DNA of 64,000 nt, taken from the NCBI GenBank assembly GCA_028752905.1, contig JAQNBH010000008.1:186001-250000 (forward strand), given 5' to 3'. This DNA is from Cladorhizidae sp. MBARI D1340-BT2. Lineage: Eukaryota > Porifera > Demospongiae > Poecilosclerida > Cladorhizidae. Under the pieces are notes generated by a model. The model was given only the letters and a program-made list of their open reading frames with translations, had not been told where the DNA came from and did not search any database. How positions within the stretch are numbered: position 1 is the first letter of the stretch; each line of letters starts with the position of its first letter. Of the stretch, positions 10,908 through 22,057 are shown piece by piece. Made by a program: the position numbers and the translations under genes.

Positions 10908-11294
10908 TATTAACTGACGAACATTTGTATCTGTCAATATCTTGTTTCATTTTCATCTACTGAGTAGTATCAGTTCTGAGGCTGTCAGTGCACACACATA
11001 CGCACACATGCTTGGCTGTGCTGTAGAAGTCTGACTAGAGAGAGTTTACTCTTGTCCCTTTCCTCATGGACATCAGAGCTAGCACTCCATATGCCCCTCC
11101 CCCCACCCACCCCAACTACAGAAACTCGTCTCTCAGCCAAACTCAAACCCCCCACAGTTTAGCTGCCTCAATTGTATGCTTTCCACTGCTGTTGTCTCCT
11201 GGAAGGGACTCGCAGTGTGGCGAGTCCCTTGCTGAAGTACTAGACCAGTAAGTACTTGCACTCGCCTGCAACATAACTCCCCAGTTCAAATCCC
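10908..11294. other. Intergenic sequence with a small perfect hairpin
   Basis: This is the 3' flank of EEFSEC. A perfect 9-bp stem (GGGACTCGC at 11205-11213, GCGAGTCCC at 11220-11228) closes a 6-nt loop. GTTCAAATCC at about 11284 resembles a tRNA B box, but no tRNA cloverleaf could be drawn. Confidence 0.5.
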
Positions 11295-11583
11295 ATGTGA
11301 GATCTGCACTCCCCCAGTGTATATCTATGTACATGGCATCTGCACTCCACCAGTGTATATCTATGTACATGAGATCTGCACTCCCCCAGTGTATATCTAT
11401 GTACATGAGATCTGCACTCCCCCAGTGTATATCTATGTACATGAGATCTGCACTCCCCCAGTGTATATCTATGTACATGAGATCTGCACTCCACCAGTGT
11501 ATATCTATGTACATGAGATCTGCACTCCCCCAGTGTATATCTATGTACATGAGATCTGCACTCCCCCAGTGTATATCTATGTA
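11295..11583. repeat. 36-bp minisatellite (8 copies)
   Basis: The unit is GAGATCTGCACTCCCCCAGT followed by GTATATCTATGTACAT. The length is a multiple of three, so several frames on both strands stay open without meaning. Confidence 0.96.
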
Positions 11584-11604
11584 GCCCTAGCCCTATGTAT
11601 GTAT

Positions 11605-14100
11605 TGCCAACAAATACACCACACCCAAATAAGGTTGGCATTCAATCAGCTGCCAACAAATAATCCACACCCAAATAAGGTTGGCATTCAATCAGCTGCC
11701 AACAAATAAACCACACCCAAATAAGGTTGGCATTCAATCAGCTGCCAACAAATAAACCACACCCAAATAAGGTTGGCATTCAATCAACTGCCAACAAATA
11801 AACCACACCCAAATAAGGTTGGCATTCAATCAGCTGCCAACAAATAAACCACACCCAAATAAGGTTGGCATTCAATCAGTTGCCAACAAATAAACCACAC
11901 CCAAATAAGGTTGGCATTCAATCAGTTGCCAACAAATAAACCACACCCAAATAAGGTTGGCATTCAATCAGTTGCCAACAAATAAACCACACCCAAATAA
12001 GGTTGGCATTCAATCAGCTGCCAACAAATAAACCACACCCAAATAAGGTTAGCATTCAATCAGTTGCCAACAAATAAACCACACACGAATAAGATTGGCA
12101 TTCAATCAGTTGCCAACAAATAAACCACACCCAAATAAGGTTGGCATTCAATCAGCTGCACCACACCCAAATAAGGTTAGCATTCAATCAGCTGCCAACA
12201 AATAAACCACACCCAAATAAGGTTGGCATTCAATCAGTTGCCAACAAATAAACCACACCCAAATAAGGTTGGCATTCAATCAGCTGCCAACAAATAAACC
12301 ACACCCAAATAAGGTTGGCATTCAATCAGTTGCCAACAAATAAACCACACCCAAATAAGGTTGGCATTCAATCAGCTGCCAACAAATAAATCACACCCAA
12401 ATAAGGTTGGCATTCAATCAGCTGCCAACAAATAAACCACACCCAAATAAGGTTGGCATTCAATCAGCTGCCAACAAATAAACCACACCCAAATAAGGTT
12501 GGCATTCAATCAGCTGCCAACAAATAAACCACACCCAAATAAGGTTGGCATTCAATCCGTTGCCAACAAATAATCCGTTGCCAACAAATAAGGTTGGCAT
12601 TCAATCAGTTGCCAACAAATAAACCACACCCAAATAAGGTTGGCATTCAATCAGTTGCCAACAAATAAACCACACCCAAATAAGGTTAGCATTCAATCAG
12701 CTGCCAACAAATAAACCACACCCAAATAAGGTTTGCATTCAATCAGTCCAACAAATAAACCACACCCAAATAAGGTGGACATTCAATCAGCTGCCAACAA
12801 ATAAACCACACCCAAATAAGGTTGGCATTCAATCAGTTGCCAACAAATAAACCACACCCAAATAAGGTTAGCATTCAATCAGTTGCCAACAAATAAACCA
12901 CACCCAAATAAGGTTGGCATTCAATCAGTTGCCAACAAATAAACCACACCCAAATAAGGTTAGCATTCAATCAGCTGCCAACAAATAAACCACACCCAAA
13001 TAAGGTTGGCATTCAATCACTTGCCAACAAATAAACCACACCCAAATAAGGTTGGCATTCAATCAGCTGCCAACAAATTAACCACACCCAAATAAGGTTG
13101 GCATTCAATCAGCTGCCAACAAATAAACCACTCCCAAATAAGGTGGGCATTCAATCAGCTGCCAACAAATAAACCACACCCAAATAAGGTGGGCATTCAA
13201 TCAGCTGCCAACAAATAAACCACACCCAAATAAGGTTAGCATTCAATCACTTGCCAACAAATAAACCACACCCAAATAAGGTTAGCATTCAATCACTTGC
13301 CAACAAATAAACCACACCCAAATAAGGTTGGCATTCAATCAGTTGCCAACAAATAAACCACACCCAAATAAGGTTAGCATTCAATCAGCTGCCAACAAAT
13401 AAACCACACCCAAATAAGGTTGGCATTCAATCAGCTGCCAACACAAATAAACCACACCCAAATAAGGTTAGCATTCAATCACTTGCCAACAAATAAACCA
13501 CACCCAAATAAGGTTGGCATTCAATCAGCTGCCAACAAATTAACCACACCCAAATAAGGTTGGCATTCAATCAGCTGCCAACAAATAAACCACACCCAAA
13601 TAAGGTGGGCATTCAATCAGCTGCCAACAAATAAACCACACCCAAATAAGGTTAGCATTCAATCAGCTGCCAACAAATAAACCACACCCAAATAAGGTTG
13701 GCATTCAATCAGCTGCCAACAAATAAACCACACCCAAATAAGGTTGGCATTCAATCAGCTGCCAACAAATAAACCACACCCAAATAAGGTGAGCATTCAA
13801 TCAGCTGCCAACAAATAAACCACACCCAAATAAGGTTAGCATTCAATCAGTTGCCAACAAATAAACCACACACAAATAAGGTTAGCATTCAATCACTTGC
13901 CAACAAATAAACCACACCCAAATAAGGTTAGCATTCAACACTTGCCAACAAATAAACCACACCCAAATAAGGTTGGCATTCAATCAGCTGCCAACAAATA
14001 AACCACACCCAAATAAGGTTGGCATTCAATCAGCTGCCAACAAATAAACCACACCCAAATAAGGTTAACATTCAATCAGTTGCCAACAAATAAACCACAC
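11605..14100. repeat. 46-bp minisatellite (about 54 copies)
   Basis: The unit is CCAACAAATAAACCACACCC, AAATAAGGTTGGCATTCAAT, CAGCTG. Variants (GTTAGC, CAGTTG, CACTTG, GGTGGGC) recur in blocks, suggesting segmental duplication within the array. A short scrambled stretch lies at about 12555-12600. Confidence 0.97.
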
Positions 14101-14550
14101 CCTTTTATTGTTATTTTTGTGAAGACAGATTATAGCATTTACCATTAAAGCTTAAAATAATACACAATTTTCTACATCTCTCTTAAATGTCTTGTTTTGG
14201 TGTTGATTGGTCTAGGACCCTCTAACTGCTAGAGCTGTGTGTGTGTGTGTTAGGATATAGGGCTAGGGCTAGGATAAAGCTAAAGAATGGGTTGCCAGGT
14301 CGACCAAATATAATATGAATTATTAGTCATTACTTAAAAGGTAAAGGAACTTCAAATGTTTGAACTGCATTCTTGTTTTCATACCCAATTGCAAATGATT
14401 CCAACAATTGCTATGCTCAGCGGTGGGGGTGGAGTGTCAAGATCGGAAGTAACTTCTTGCAAATTACATTCTCGGGTGATGTAAATGTTTCTCCGTGTGT
14501 GAACTACCCTCGACAGAAAAGACGATTTGCTGGTGAGCCCGTGTGGGTGT
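14101..14550. other. Unique intergenic sequence
   Basis: It contains a short GT run at 14238-14250 and GGGCTAGG repeats. No coding signal is recognised. Confidence 0.6.
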
Positions 14551-14554
14551 AGGC

Positions 14555-15055
14555 TGCATACACTGCTTGTGGTTGAGTGCAGGCCACCTTAGCTAGTGTG
14601 TGTATCTCCTCACCTGCTTGTGGCTGAGTGCAGGCCACCTTAGCTAGTGTGTGTATCTCCTCACCTGCTTGTAGCTGAGTGCAGACCACCTTAGCTAGTG
14701 TGTCTCCGCTGCTTGTGGCTGAGTGCAGGCCACCTTAGCTAGTGTGTCTCCGCTGCTTGTGGTTGAGTGCAGGCCACCTTAGCTAGTGTGTGTATCTCCT
14801 CACCGCTGCTTGTGGCTGAGTGCAGGCCATCTTAGCTAGTGTTTCTATCTCCTCACCACTGCTTGTGGCTGAGTGCAGGCCATCTTAGCTAGTGTTTCTA
14901 TCTCCTCACCGCTGCTTGTGGCTGAGTGCAGGCCATCTTAGCTAGTGTTTCTATCTCCTCACCGCTGCTTGTGGCTGAGTCCAGGCCACCTTAGCTAATG
15001 TGTCTCCGCTGCTTGTGGCTGAGTGCAGGCCATCTTAGCTAGTGTGTCTATCCCC
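14555..15055. repeat. Compound 46-62-bp minisatellite (about 10 copies)
   Basis: The shared core is GCTTGTGGCTGAGTGCAGGC followed by CACCTTAGCTAGTGTGT. Units differ by presence of TATCTCCTCACC or CTCCGCT linkers. Confidence 0.92.
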
Positions 15056-15059
15056 TCAC

Positions 15060-16475
15060 ATCATCCCTCTACTTTGTGGCATTGGTAACGTACCCATGAC
15101 CTGGCCCTGTGCTGCTGATCTCATCCACCACTTACGGAGGTCCACTAGCTTCCCTACGGCAGCTGCATCATCAGCATACATGTACCACGTCTGATGGACC
15201 TTTGCATGGAGTTTGTTTATAAAGAGGGATTGTGGCTATGGCATACATAAGGTGTAGCTAGTGCGTCTCTTTGTGTGGTGCCCGCCCTGGAGAGTGGCAC
15301 ACTACCATCCATGAAGAGCTCAGATGGTTCTCTGCAGGTGTTAATGAGAACTGTGGACAATGAGAGACAGATGCACTGTACATTATGCAGAGCAAGCTGT
15401 CTGTTCACTGCATTGGAGGCATCCACGAGCAGCTGCTTCTGTTTCATCATCAGAGCATCCTCATTGTGTGTATCCTGCCTCAATTCCCACCCCTCGGCCA
15501 GCACAGAGCTGCACTGAGCCTGCGCCATCTTGCACGTCACCTTCAGGACTGACGGGATAGCTTTGGCAATAATTTGCCTGACCAATACCAATTGAGCACA
15601 CGCTGGGTTCTTGTTCAAGACTATCAGTCTACTTGCCTTGGGTCGACCAAACACGTGCATTGCTGCCAGGGATTGACATAGTTCATCTGACGATGAGGCA
15701 TGGAAACAGCACAGTCTCCCCCTCCCCAAGCATCTACCCCTGAGGGACCTGCTGCTCCTTCCATGTGCAGAGCCGCTCACCTGATGCTCCTGGCTTCTAT
15801 AGCAGCAAAAATGACAGGTTGAACTGGTTCCGGTTGTAGGTCACTGATGGAATCTGAGTTGACTGAAGCATCTGGTGGGTGCTTGTCTACCAGGATATCT
15901 CTAACCTTCCAATTGCCAGAGGCACTTGTATCAATTACTTCATCAGGTGGGGTGTGGTTCCAGCATCTTTGTTGGATAAAAGGCGAAGGGCAGCCTTAGT
16001 CTTCCCAAGAGACATCCGTCCTGCAGAAGGTCTGGCTAGGACGCTATCCTTTTTCTTTGAGAGATTTTTTTCCTTCAGGCATGATTGCATTGTCCTTGCA
16101 ATGTGGTCTTTGGTTTTTGAGGTCTGTGATGGCTTTTGCAGAAGAAGATCGGCAAGACAGTGGCGGCCTTGATTGCCACTGATTCCGGGGCAGAAGCAGC
16201 TGGACATGCCACACAACCTGGCCAGTTCAGATACAAAAGCTGATCCCACTTTGCCATATGGTATGAATGCATTGTTTGCAGTGCACACTCTCTGAGTAAG
16301 TCTGATTGAGCACCACTGGGAAGGGCTCTGCACTGTAAGATCCCCAGGTGACTACAGCCTCCGCAGGAGGGCAGAGGTCAGGGAGTTTGCTTGGCACCTG
16401 CTGGTGGTCATTGCAGGCATTTTGTTGCAGGCGGTAAGAAGAGCCTTCATCATCACCACCATCAATCACAGGCAC
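15060..16475 (-). pseudogene. Degraded retroelement reverse transcriptase
   Basis: Read right to left, the minus strand shows the order of a retroelement polyprotein common in cnidarians and sponges. 'SVAIKAATVLP' and 'GKTKAALRLLS' come first. Next are 'LLVDASNAVNRQLALHNVQC' (the first catalytic Asp region) and 'GTTQRDALATP'. After frame changes come 'WYMYADDAAAVGKL' (catalytic YADD, about 15180) and 'GPGHGY'-like residues. The YADD segment is in a different frame from 'DASNAVN', and other parts are split between 15217-15780, 15935-16333 and 16075-16272. Several frameshifts have therefore killed it. I recognise the protein type but not its class. Confidence 0.75.
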
Positions 16476-16499
16476 ATCACACTCTGTGGAATCTATGTC

Positions 16500-17360
16500 A
16501 GCTACAAGGCATTACCTCTGGAAGATTTGGCCGCTGGTTTCTGTGTCCTGGCATCCTCCCACCTTGCTTGGCTGGCAGCTAGAGCAGACATGTCCTTGCT
16601 TGGCACGGACACAGTTCCTGCAGCTCCTGACATCCTCCCACCTTACTTGGCTGACAGCTAGAGCAGACCTGTCCTTGCTTGGCACGGACACAGTTCCTGC
16701 AGCTCCTGGCATCCTCCCACCTTGCTTGGCTGGCAGCTAGAGCAGACCTGTCCTTGCTTGGCACAGACACAGTTCCTGCAGCTCCTGACATCCTCCCACC
16801 TTACTTGGCTGGCAGCTAGAGCAGGCCTGTCCTTGCTTGGCATGGACACAGTTCCTGCAGCTCCTGACATCCTCCCACCTTGCTTGGCTGGCAGCTATAG
16901 CTGGCCTGTCCTTGCTTGGCACGGTCCTTGCTTGGCACGGACACAGTTCCTGCAGCTCCTGGCATACTCCCACCTTGCTTAGCTGGCAGCTAGAGCAGAC
17001 CTGTCCTTGCTTGGCACGGACACAGTTCCTGCAGCTCCTGGCATTCTCCCACCTTGCTTGGCTGGCAGCTAGAGCAGGCCTGTCCTTGCTTGGCATGGAC
17101 ACAGTTCCTGCAGCTCCTGGTATCCTCCCACCTTGCTTGGCTGGGAGCTAGAGCAGACATGTCCTTGCTTGGCACGGACACAGTTCCTGCAGCTCCTGGC
17201 ATCCTCCCACCTTGCTTGGCTGGGAGCTAGAGCAGAAATGTCCTTGCTTGGCACGGACACAGTTCCTGCAGCTCCTGACATCCTCCCACCTTGCTTGGCT
17301 GGCAGCTAGAGCAGACATGTCCTTGCTTGGCATGGACACAGTTCCTGCAGCTCCTGACTT
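16500..17360. repeat. 79-bp minisatellite (about 11 copies), Cys-rich minus-strand translation
   Basis: The unit starts CTTGCTTGGCTGGCAGCTAG and includes TTGGCACGGACACAGTTCCT and GCAGCTCCTG. In one minus frame it reads 'CRNCVRAKQGQVCSSCQPSK', a C-x2-C...C-x2-C pattern. Since 79 is not a multiple of three, the frame rotates from unit to unit. It adjoins the N-terminal side of the broken retroelement ORF and may have expanded from it. Confidence 0.9.
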
Positions 17361-17715
17361 GTTGCACAGGCAGCAAACCATCTCTGCTAATAAACACATA
17401 AAATAATGCTCACCATAAAATAGCCTTGACATAATCAACCAACCATTCTCAAGCACCTGATGTCTTCAGTGTTGAAGACACTATTCCATCTTCCCCAGAG
17501 GCTGATTGACAGGAACTTGGCTAGTCACTTGACTCATTTTTAGCAAGTGGTTGGTAAGGGATTGTCAATAGTTCTACTAGTAGTGTATTAGTAGCATTAG
17601 TAGTATTAGTTGTAGTGTTAGTTCCACTTGATAGTAGTAGCTTAGTAATAGTGTAGTCATTAGTTGTACTAGTAGCATTAGTAATATATAATAGTGAACA
17701 TCATTTGGTGCATAT
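17361..17715. other. Unique sequence with TAG/TAGTATTAG simple repeats
   Basis: AGTAGTATTAG-like trinucleotide repeats lie at 17575-17690. No gene is seen. Confidence 0.6.
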
Positions 17716-18240
17716 ATTATTAGCACATAATAGTGACATCATTGTGTATATATTATTACCTATATATAGCACATACCTATATATAGCACATAATAGTGAA
17801 CATCATTGTGTATATATTATTACCTATATATAGCACATATAATAGTGAACATCATATTATTATCTATATATAGCACATATAATAGTGACATCATTGTGTA
17901 TATTATTACTATATATAGCACATATAATAGTGACATCATTGTGTATATATTATTACCTATATATAGCACATACAATAGTGACATCATTGTGTATATATTA
18001 TTACCTATATATAGCACATACAATAATGACATCATTGTGTATATATTATTACTATATATAGCACATATAATAGTGAAATCATTGTGTATATATTATTACT
18101 ATATATAGCACATAATAGTGACATCATTGTTTATATATTATTACTATATATAGCACATATAATAGTGACATCATTGTGTATATATTACCTATATATATAT
18201 AGCACATACAATAGTGACATCATTGTGTATATATTATTAG
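17716..18240. repeat. About 45-50-bp AT-rich minisatellite
   Basis: The core is TATATATAGCACATATAATA followed by GTGACATCATTGTGTATATA. About 11 imperfect copies vary in TATA length. Confidence 0.93.
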
Positions 18241-18299
18241 CTCATGTTTACTTTCATCTACTTACCACCCCACACACACACTTTATTACTGCATGCTAG

Positions 18300-18430
18300 G
18301 GTACAGGGTTCACCCAGTGGTGGATAGCTAACTACCAACCTCATATCAGTCTTCATCTCACTATTTCTGATGAAGGCTAACTGAAACATTAAGTGAGCAC
18401 ATTTAAGTTGATTATCAAGTCATTCAATGG
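18300..18430 (+). ncRNA. Hammerhead-like motif next to a Penelope fragment
   Basis: CTGATGA (18367-18373) and GAAAC (18383-18387) are separated by a very short stem-II segment. The block GTGGATAGCTAACTACC upstream matches the copies at 2080 and 2280. The GIY-YIG coding remnant begins about 20-30 bp downstream on the same strand, which ties the motif to a Penelope-like element. Confidence 0.5.
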
Positions 18431-18439
18431 ACATCCATC

Positions 18440-20060
18440 TTGTGGGAGGAAGCCACATCTTATACTATGCCTGGGGACAGAAGGTACTGCTAGTGAAGGA
18501 GGCATTGCACATCATCAGCCTAGCACCAACTGCTAGTGAAGGAGGCATACATCAGCCTAGCACCAACTGCTAGTGAAGGAGGCATACATCAGCCTAGCAC
18601 CAACTGCTAGTGAAGGAGGCATACATCAGCCTAGCACCAACTGCTAGTGAAGGAGGCATACATCAGCCTAGCACCAACTGCTAGTGAAGGAGGCATGCAT
18701 CAGCCTAGCACCAACTACTAGTGAAGGTGGCATACATCAGCCTAGCACCAACTGCTAGTGAAGGAGGCATACATCAGCCTAGCACCAACTGCTAGTGAAG
18801 GAGGCATACATCAGCCTAGCACCAACTGCTAGTGAAGGAGGCATACATCAGCCTAGCACCAACTACTAGTGAAGGAGGCATACATCAGCCTAGCACCAAC
18901 TGCTAGTGAAGGAGGCATACATCAGCCTAGCACCAACTGCTAGTGAAGGAGGCATACATCAGCCTAGCACCAACTACTAGTGAAGGAGGCATACATCAGC
19001 CTAGCACCAACTGCTAGTGAAGGAGGCATACATCAGCCTAGCACCAACTACTAGTGAAGGAGGCATACATCAGCCTAGCACCAACTACTAGTGAAGGAGG
19101 CATACATCAGCCCAGCACCAACTACTAGTGAAGGAGGCATACATCAGCCTAGCACCAACTACTGCATACATCAGCCTAGCACCAACTACTAGTGAAGGAG
19201 GCATACATCAGCCTAGCACCAACTGCTAGTGAAGGAGGCATACATCAGCCTAGCACCAACTACTAGTGAAGGAGGCATACATCAGCCTAGCACCAACTGC
19301 TAGTGAAGGAGGCATACATCAGCCTAGCACCAACTGCTAGTGAAGGAGGCATACATCAGCCTAGCACCAACTGCTAGTGAAGGAGGCATACATCAGCCTA
19401 GCACCAACTGCTAGTGAAGGAGGCATACATCAGCCTAGCACCAACTGCTAGTGAAGGAGGCAAACATCAGCCTAGCACCAACTGCTAGTGAAGGAGGCAT
19501 AGTACCAACTGCTAGTGAAGGAGGCATACATCAGCCTAGCACCAACTGCTAGTGAAGGAGGCATACATCAGCCTAGCACCAACTACTAGTGAAGGAGGCA
19601 TACATCAGCCTAGCACCAACTACTAGTGAAGGAGGTATACATCAGCCTAGCACCAATTGCTAGTGAAGGAGGCATACATCAGCCTAGCACCAACTGCTAG
19701 TGAAGGAGGCATACATCAGCCTAGCACCAACTACTAGTGAAGGAGGCATACATCAGCCTAGCACCAACTGCTAGTGAAGGAGGTATACATCAGCCTAGCA
19801 CAAACTACTAGTGAAGGAGGCATAGCACATCAGCCTAGCACCAACTGCTAGTGAAGGAGGCATAGCACATCAGCCTAGCACCAACTGCTAGTGAAGGAGC
19901 CATACATCAGCCTAGCACCAACTGCTAGTGAAGTAGGCATAGCACATCAGCCTAGCACAAAGTGTGAGCGGCTCAATTGCGACTGTCGAGTAGACTTGCC
20001 TGCTGTGGGTGGGCACTCTCAAGAGCCTGAACTTGAATCCACGCCCACCATAATTATTCT
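18440..20060 (+). pseudogene. Penelope-like GIY-YIG fragment interrupted by its own satellite
   Basis: The left part translates as 'ILWEEAT' and then 'LLVKEALHIISLAPT'. The right part, after the array, reads 'ERLNCDCRVDLP' in one frame, like the C-terminal 'ERLNRDxGxDLPxCW' of these elements. Between them a 37-bp unit has multiplied to about 39 copies. The element cannot code through the array. The same domain lies on the opposite strand at 1349-1700. Confidence 0.6.
18529..19960. repeat. 37-bp satellite born within the GIY-YIG coding sequence (about 39 copies)
   Basis: The unit is CTGCTAGTGAAGGAGGCATA followed by CATCAGCCTAGCACCAA. Edge units at both ends keep longer GGCATTGCACATCATCAGCC or GGCATAGCACATCAGCC forms that are closer to the coding sequence, while internal units have lost these bases. 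Confidence 0.95.
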
Positions 20061-20204
20061 GCTTTGTTAATGTTTTATATAAAGCACGTATTTTTTTAAT
20101 TTATAATTTTTATTTATATGTTTGATTGTTTGATTTGATTATAATATGTTTGATAATTGGTGTTTATTATTTTTATTATATATTTACTTTTTTTATATAT
20201 GATA
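20061..20204. other. AT-rich tail
   Basis: T-rich sequence following the Penelope remnant. Confidence 0.6.
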
Positions 20205-20580
20205 CTAGCTACACCTGCTTATTACATGTACATATTACTAGCTTAGATACCCACTCTCTGTTGAGTGCTATATATAATATATATACATGTACATGATACT
20301 AGCTTAGACTCTGTTGTTGGAGTGCTTATATATGTATATGATACTAGCTTAGATACCCACTCTCTGTTGTGGGAGTGCTATATATAATATATATATACAT
20401 ATATATGATACTAGCTTAGATACCCACTCTCTGTTGTGGGAGGGCTATATATTATATATATACATGTACATGATACTAGCTTAGATACCCACTCTCTGTT
20501 GTGCCGGTGGGAATGCTATATATTATACATGTACTGATGATGTACATGATACTAGCCCACTCTCTGTTATGAGAGTGCTG
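20205..20580. repeat. About 60-bp AT-rich minisatellite (6 copies)
   Basis: The core is GATACTAGCTTAGATACCCA followed by CTCTCTGTTGTGGGAGTGCT and TATATA runs of varying length. Confidence 0.9.
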
Positions 20581-21793
20581 TCTGCAGAGGCAGAGAGGAG
20601 GCACCAGCTGCTGTATCAAAACTGAACAGGAACAGCACAAAGTGATGATTAGATGATTAGCTGATTCAGCTATTGGCACACCGCGTTGGAGACACGTCTT
20701 TATTTTTCGAAGAATATTTTTCGACAAGAGAAATGAAAAATGGTTGGTGTTAGGTAGTGATTTATATATCAATTTCCCCCCATTAACTTTATTTAAAAAA
20801 ATACTCCCTCGACAGTTTGGTCCAAATTAGCAGGCATAAGTCATATGCATGCAAACAGACAGCAACCTTACATATATAGATAAGTAACTGGGTGGAGACC
20901 AACCCAGAACCCAGTATTAAAAGAGAGTGGATCTCCCAGCCATGCAGCTCTTAACAATATTGGATGAAATGACGAGGACTGCATAGAAACCCAAATACTA
21001 AGTGATATTGCAACAAGAAACCTCTCCCAAAATCAGTACCACAGATTGTAGGGATTCATCTGGTGTGTCCACTACCAAACATACTTGGGAGACCATATTC
21101 ACTATGCCCTGCAGCTCTTCAGGAGAGCCTGCCTGTGCCATCAAGCTCATGTCATGTGCAAGGGAATGACAATTAACAGATAGCCAACTCTTGTGCTTCA
21201 GGCAGTCTAGGATCCACATGCACAGAGGAGAAGGATGACTCCCTTCCAGACACCATACATGATCATGGCCATGATGCCCAACAGGAGTGTGAACACTTAT
21301 TTGGCATCTAATATGTCAACAAGTGCCATACCTCCTTTCCTTGACAATGCAAACTCTCTCTTGAAACACACAAGCAAATATGCAAAGGAAAATACTTGAT
21401 AGAATACCTCCTTGCAGGAGTTTCAACAGAAGAGCACCAGATTGCAGTTTATAGAGAAGAGAGCATTTGAAAAGAATTGGATCCCACAATAATTTTTTTC
21501 ACGACTCTTGGAAATACGGACAGGAATGGGGTGGACAGTTGGTATTACGATGTTATAAGTTATAAGGAATAGATAATGTGGTTGGGACCTCCACCACTAG
21601 GGCCTGCTGCTTCTGCTTTGATGAGCAGCTCCTCGATATGTTGGGGTTCTCTTTCACACCAACTGCAGGTTAGTTACCAGTGGAACGCAGGATTGTAAAC
21701 GATCCCGCACGTAATGGGCGTGTTTATAATTGGGACGGTGCAGGGGTTATATTAATTGTGTGTGAAATTTATGAACACAGTTTACCTACTGCT
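20581..21793. other. Upstream flank of the adenylyl cyclase gene, with a possible RT scrap
   Basis: Mostly unique. On the minus strand at about 20998-21219, 'LAHDMSLMAQAGSPEELQGI' followed by 'VNMVSQVC' resembles the region after the catalytic YADD of a LINE-type reverse transcriptase, but this is weak. The cyclase promoter and 5' UTR should lie here; I cannot mark a TATA box or start site. An in-frame GTG at 21680 precedes the first in-frame ATG at 21794. Confidence 0.35.
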
Positions 21794-22057
21794 ATGGAAA
21801 GCTCTCGTATTAATAGACTTCAATCCACCACTGAGGAGTTAAGCAGCCGAAGTAATGTTCCTAGAAACAGACTGGGAAGAAAACGAAATTCGGAGTGGGT
21901 TTTTAAACCTCTCAAACTCAAGTTCAAAGTGAAGGAATTGGAACAATTATACAACAGTGCTGAATTCAGGCAGAGACAAGCCTTACTGTTGTTAGCTTGT
22001 ATTCTGATTTCATTCCTTTCCTTGGTCATTCTGGTCGTTTATCTGGCCAAGCAAAAG
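21794..22057 (+). CDS. ADCY: ADCY exon 1: N-terminus and TM1
   Basis: The ATG at 21794 is the first in-frame ATG. Eighty-eight codons encode a basic, Ser-rich N-terminus, 'KVKELEQLY', '[10 protein letters not shown]' and a hydrophobic helix ending 'VVYLAKQK'. The donor is GTTAGA at 22058, phase 0. The frame is open upstream to 21680, but only from a GTG. Confidence 0.85.

Noticed and set aside
11190..11300. Possible tRNA or tRNA-derived SINE
   Set aside because: There is a B-box-like GTTCAAATCC but no matching A box spacing or cloverleaf.
15275..15560. Plus-strand frames over 15275-15560
   Set aside because: They are antisense of the degraded reverse transcriptase.
21680..21793. Upstream extension of ADCY from a GTG
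   Set aside because: There is no in-frame ATG before 21794, and the extra residues match nothing I know in the family.
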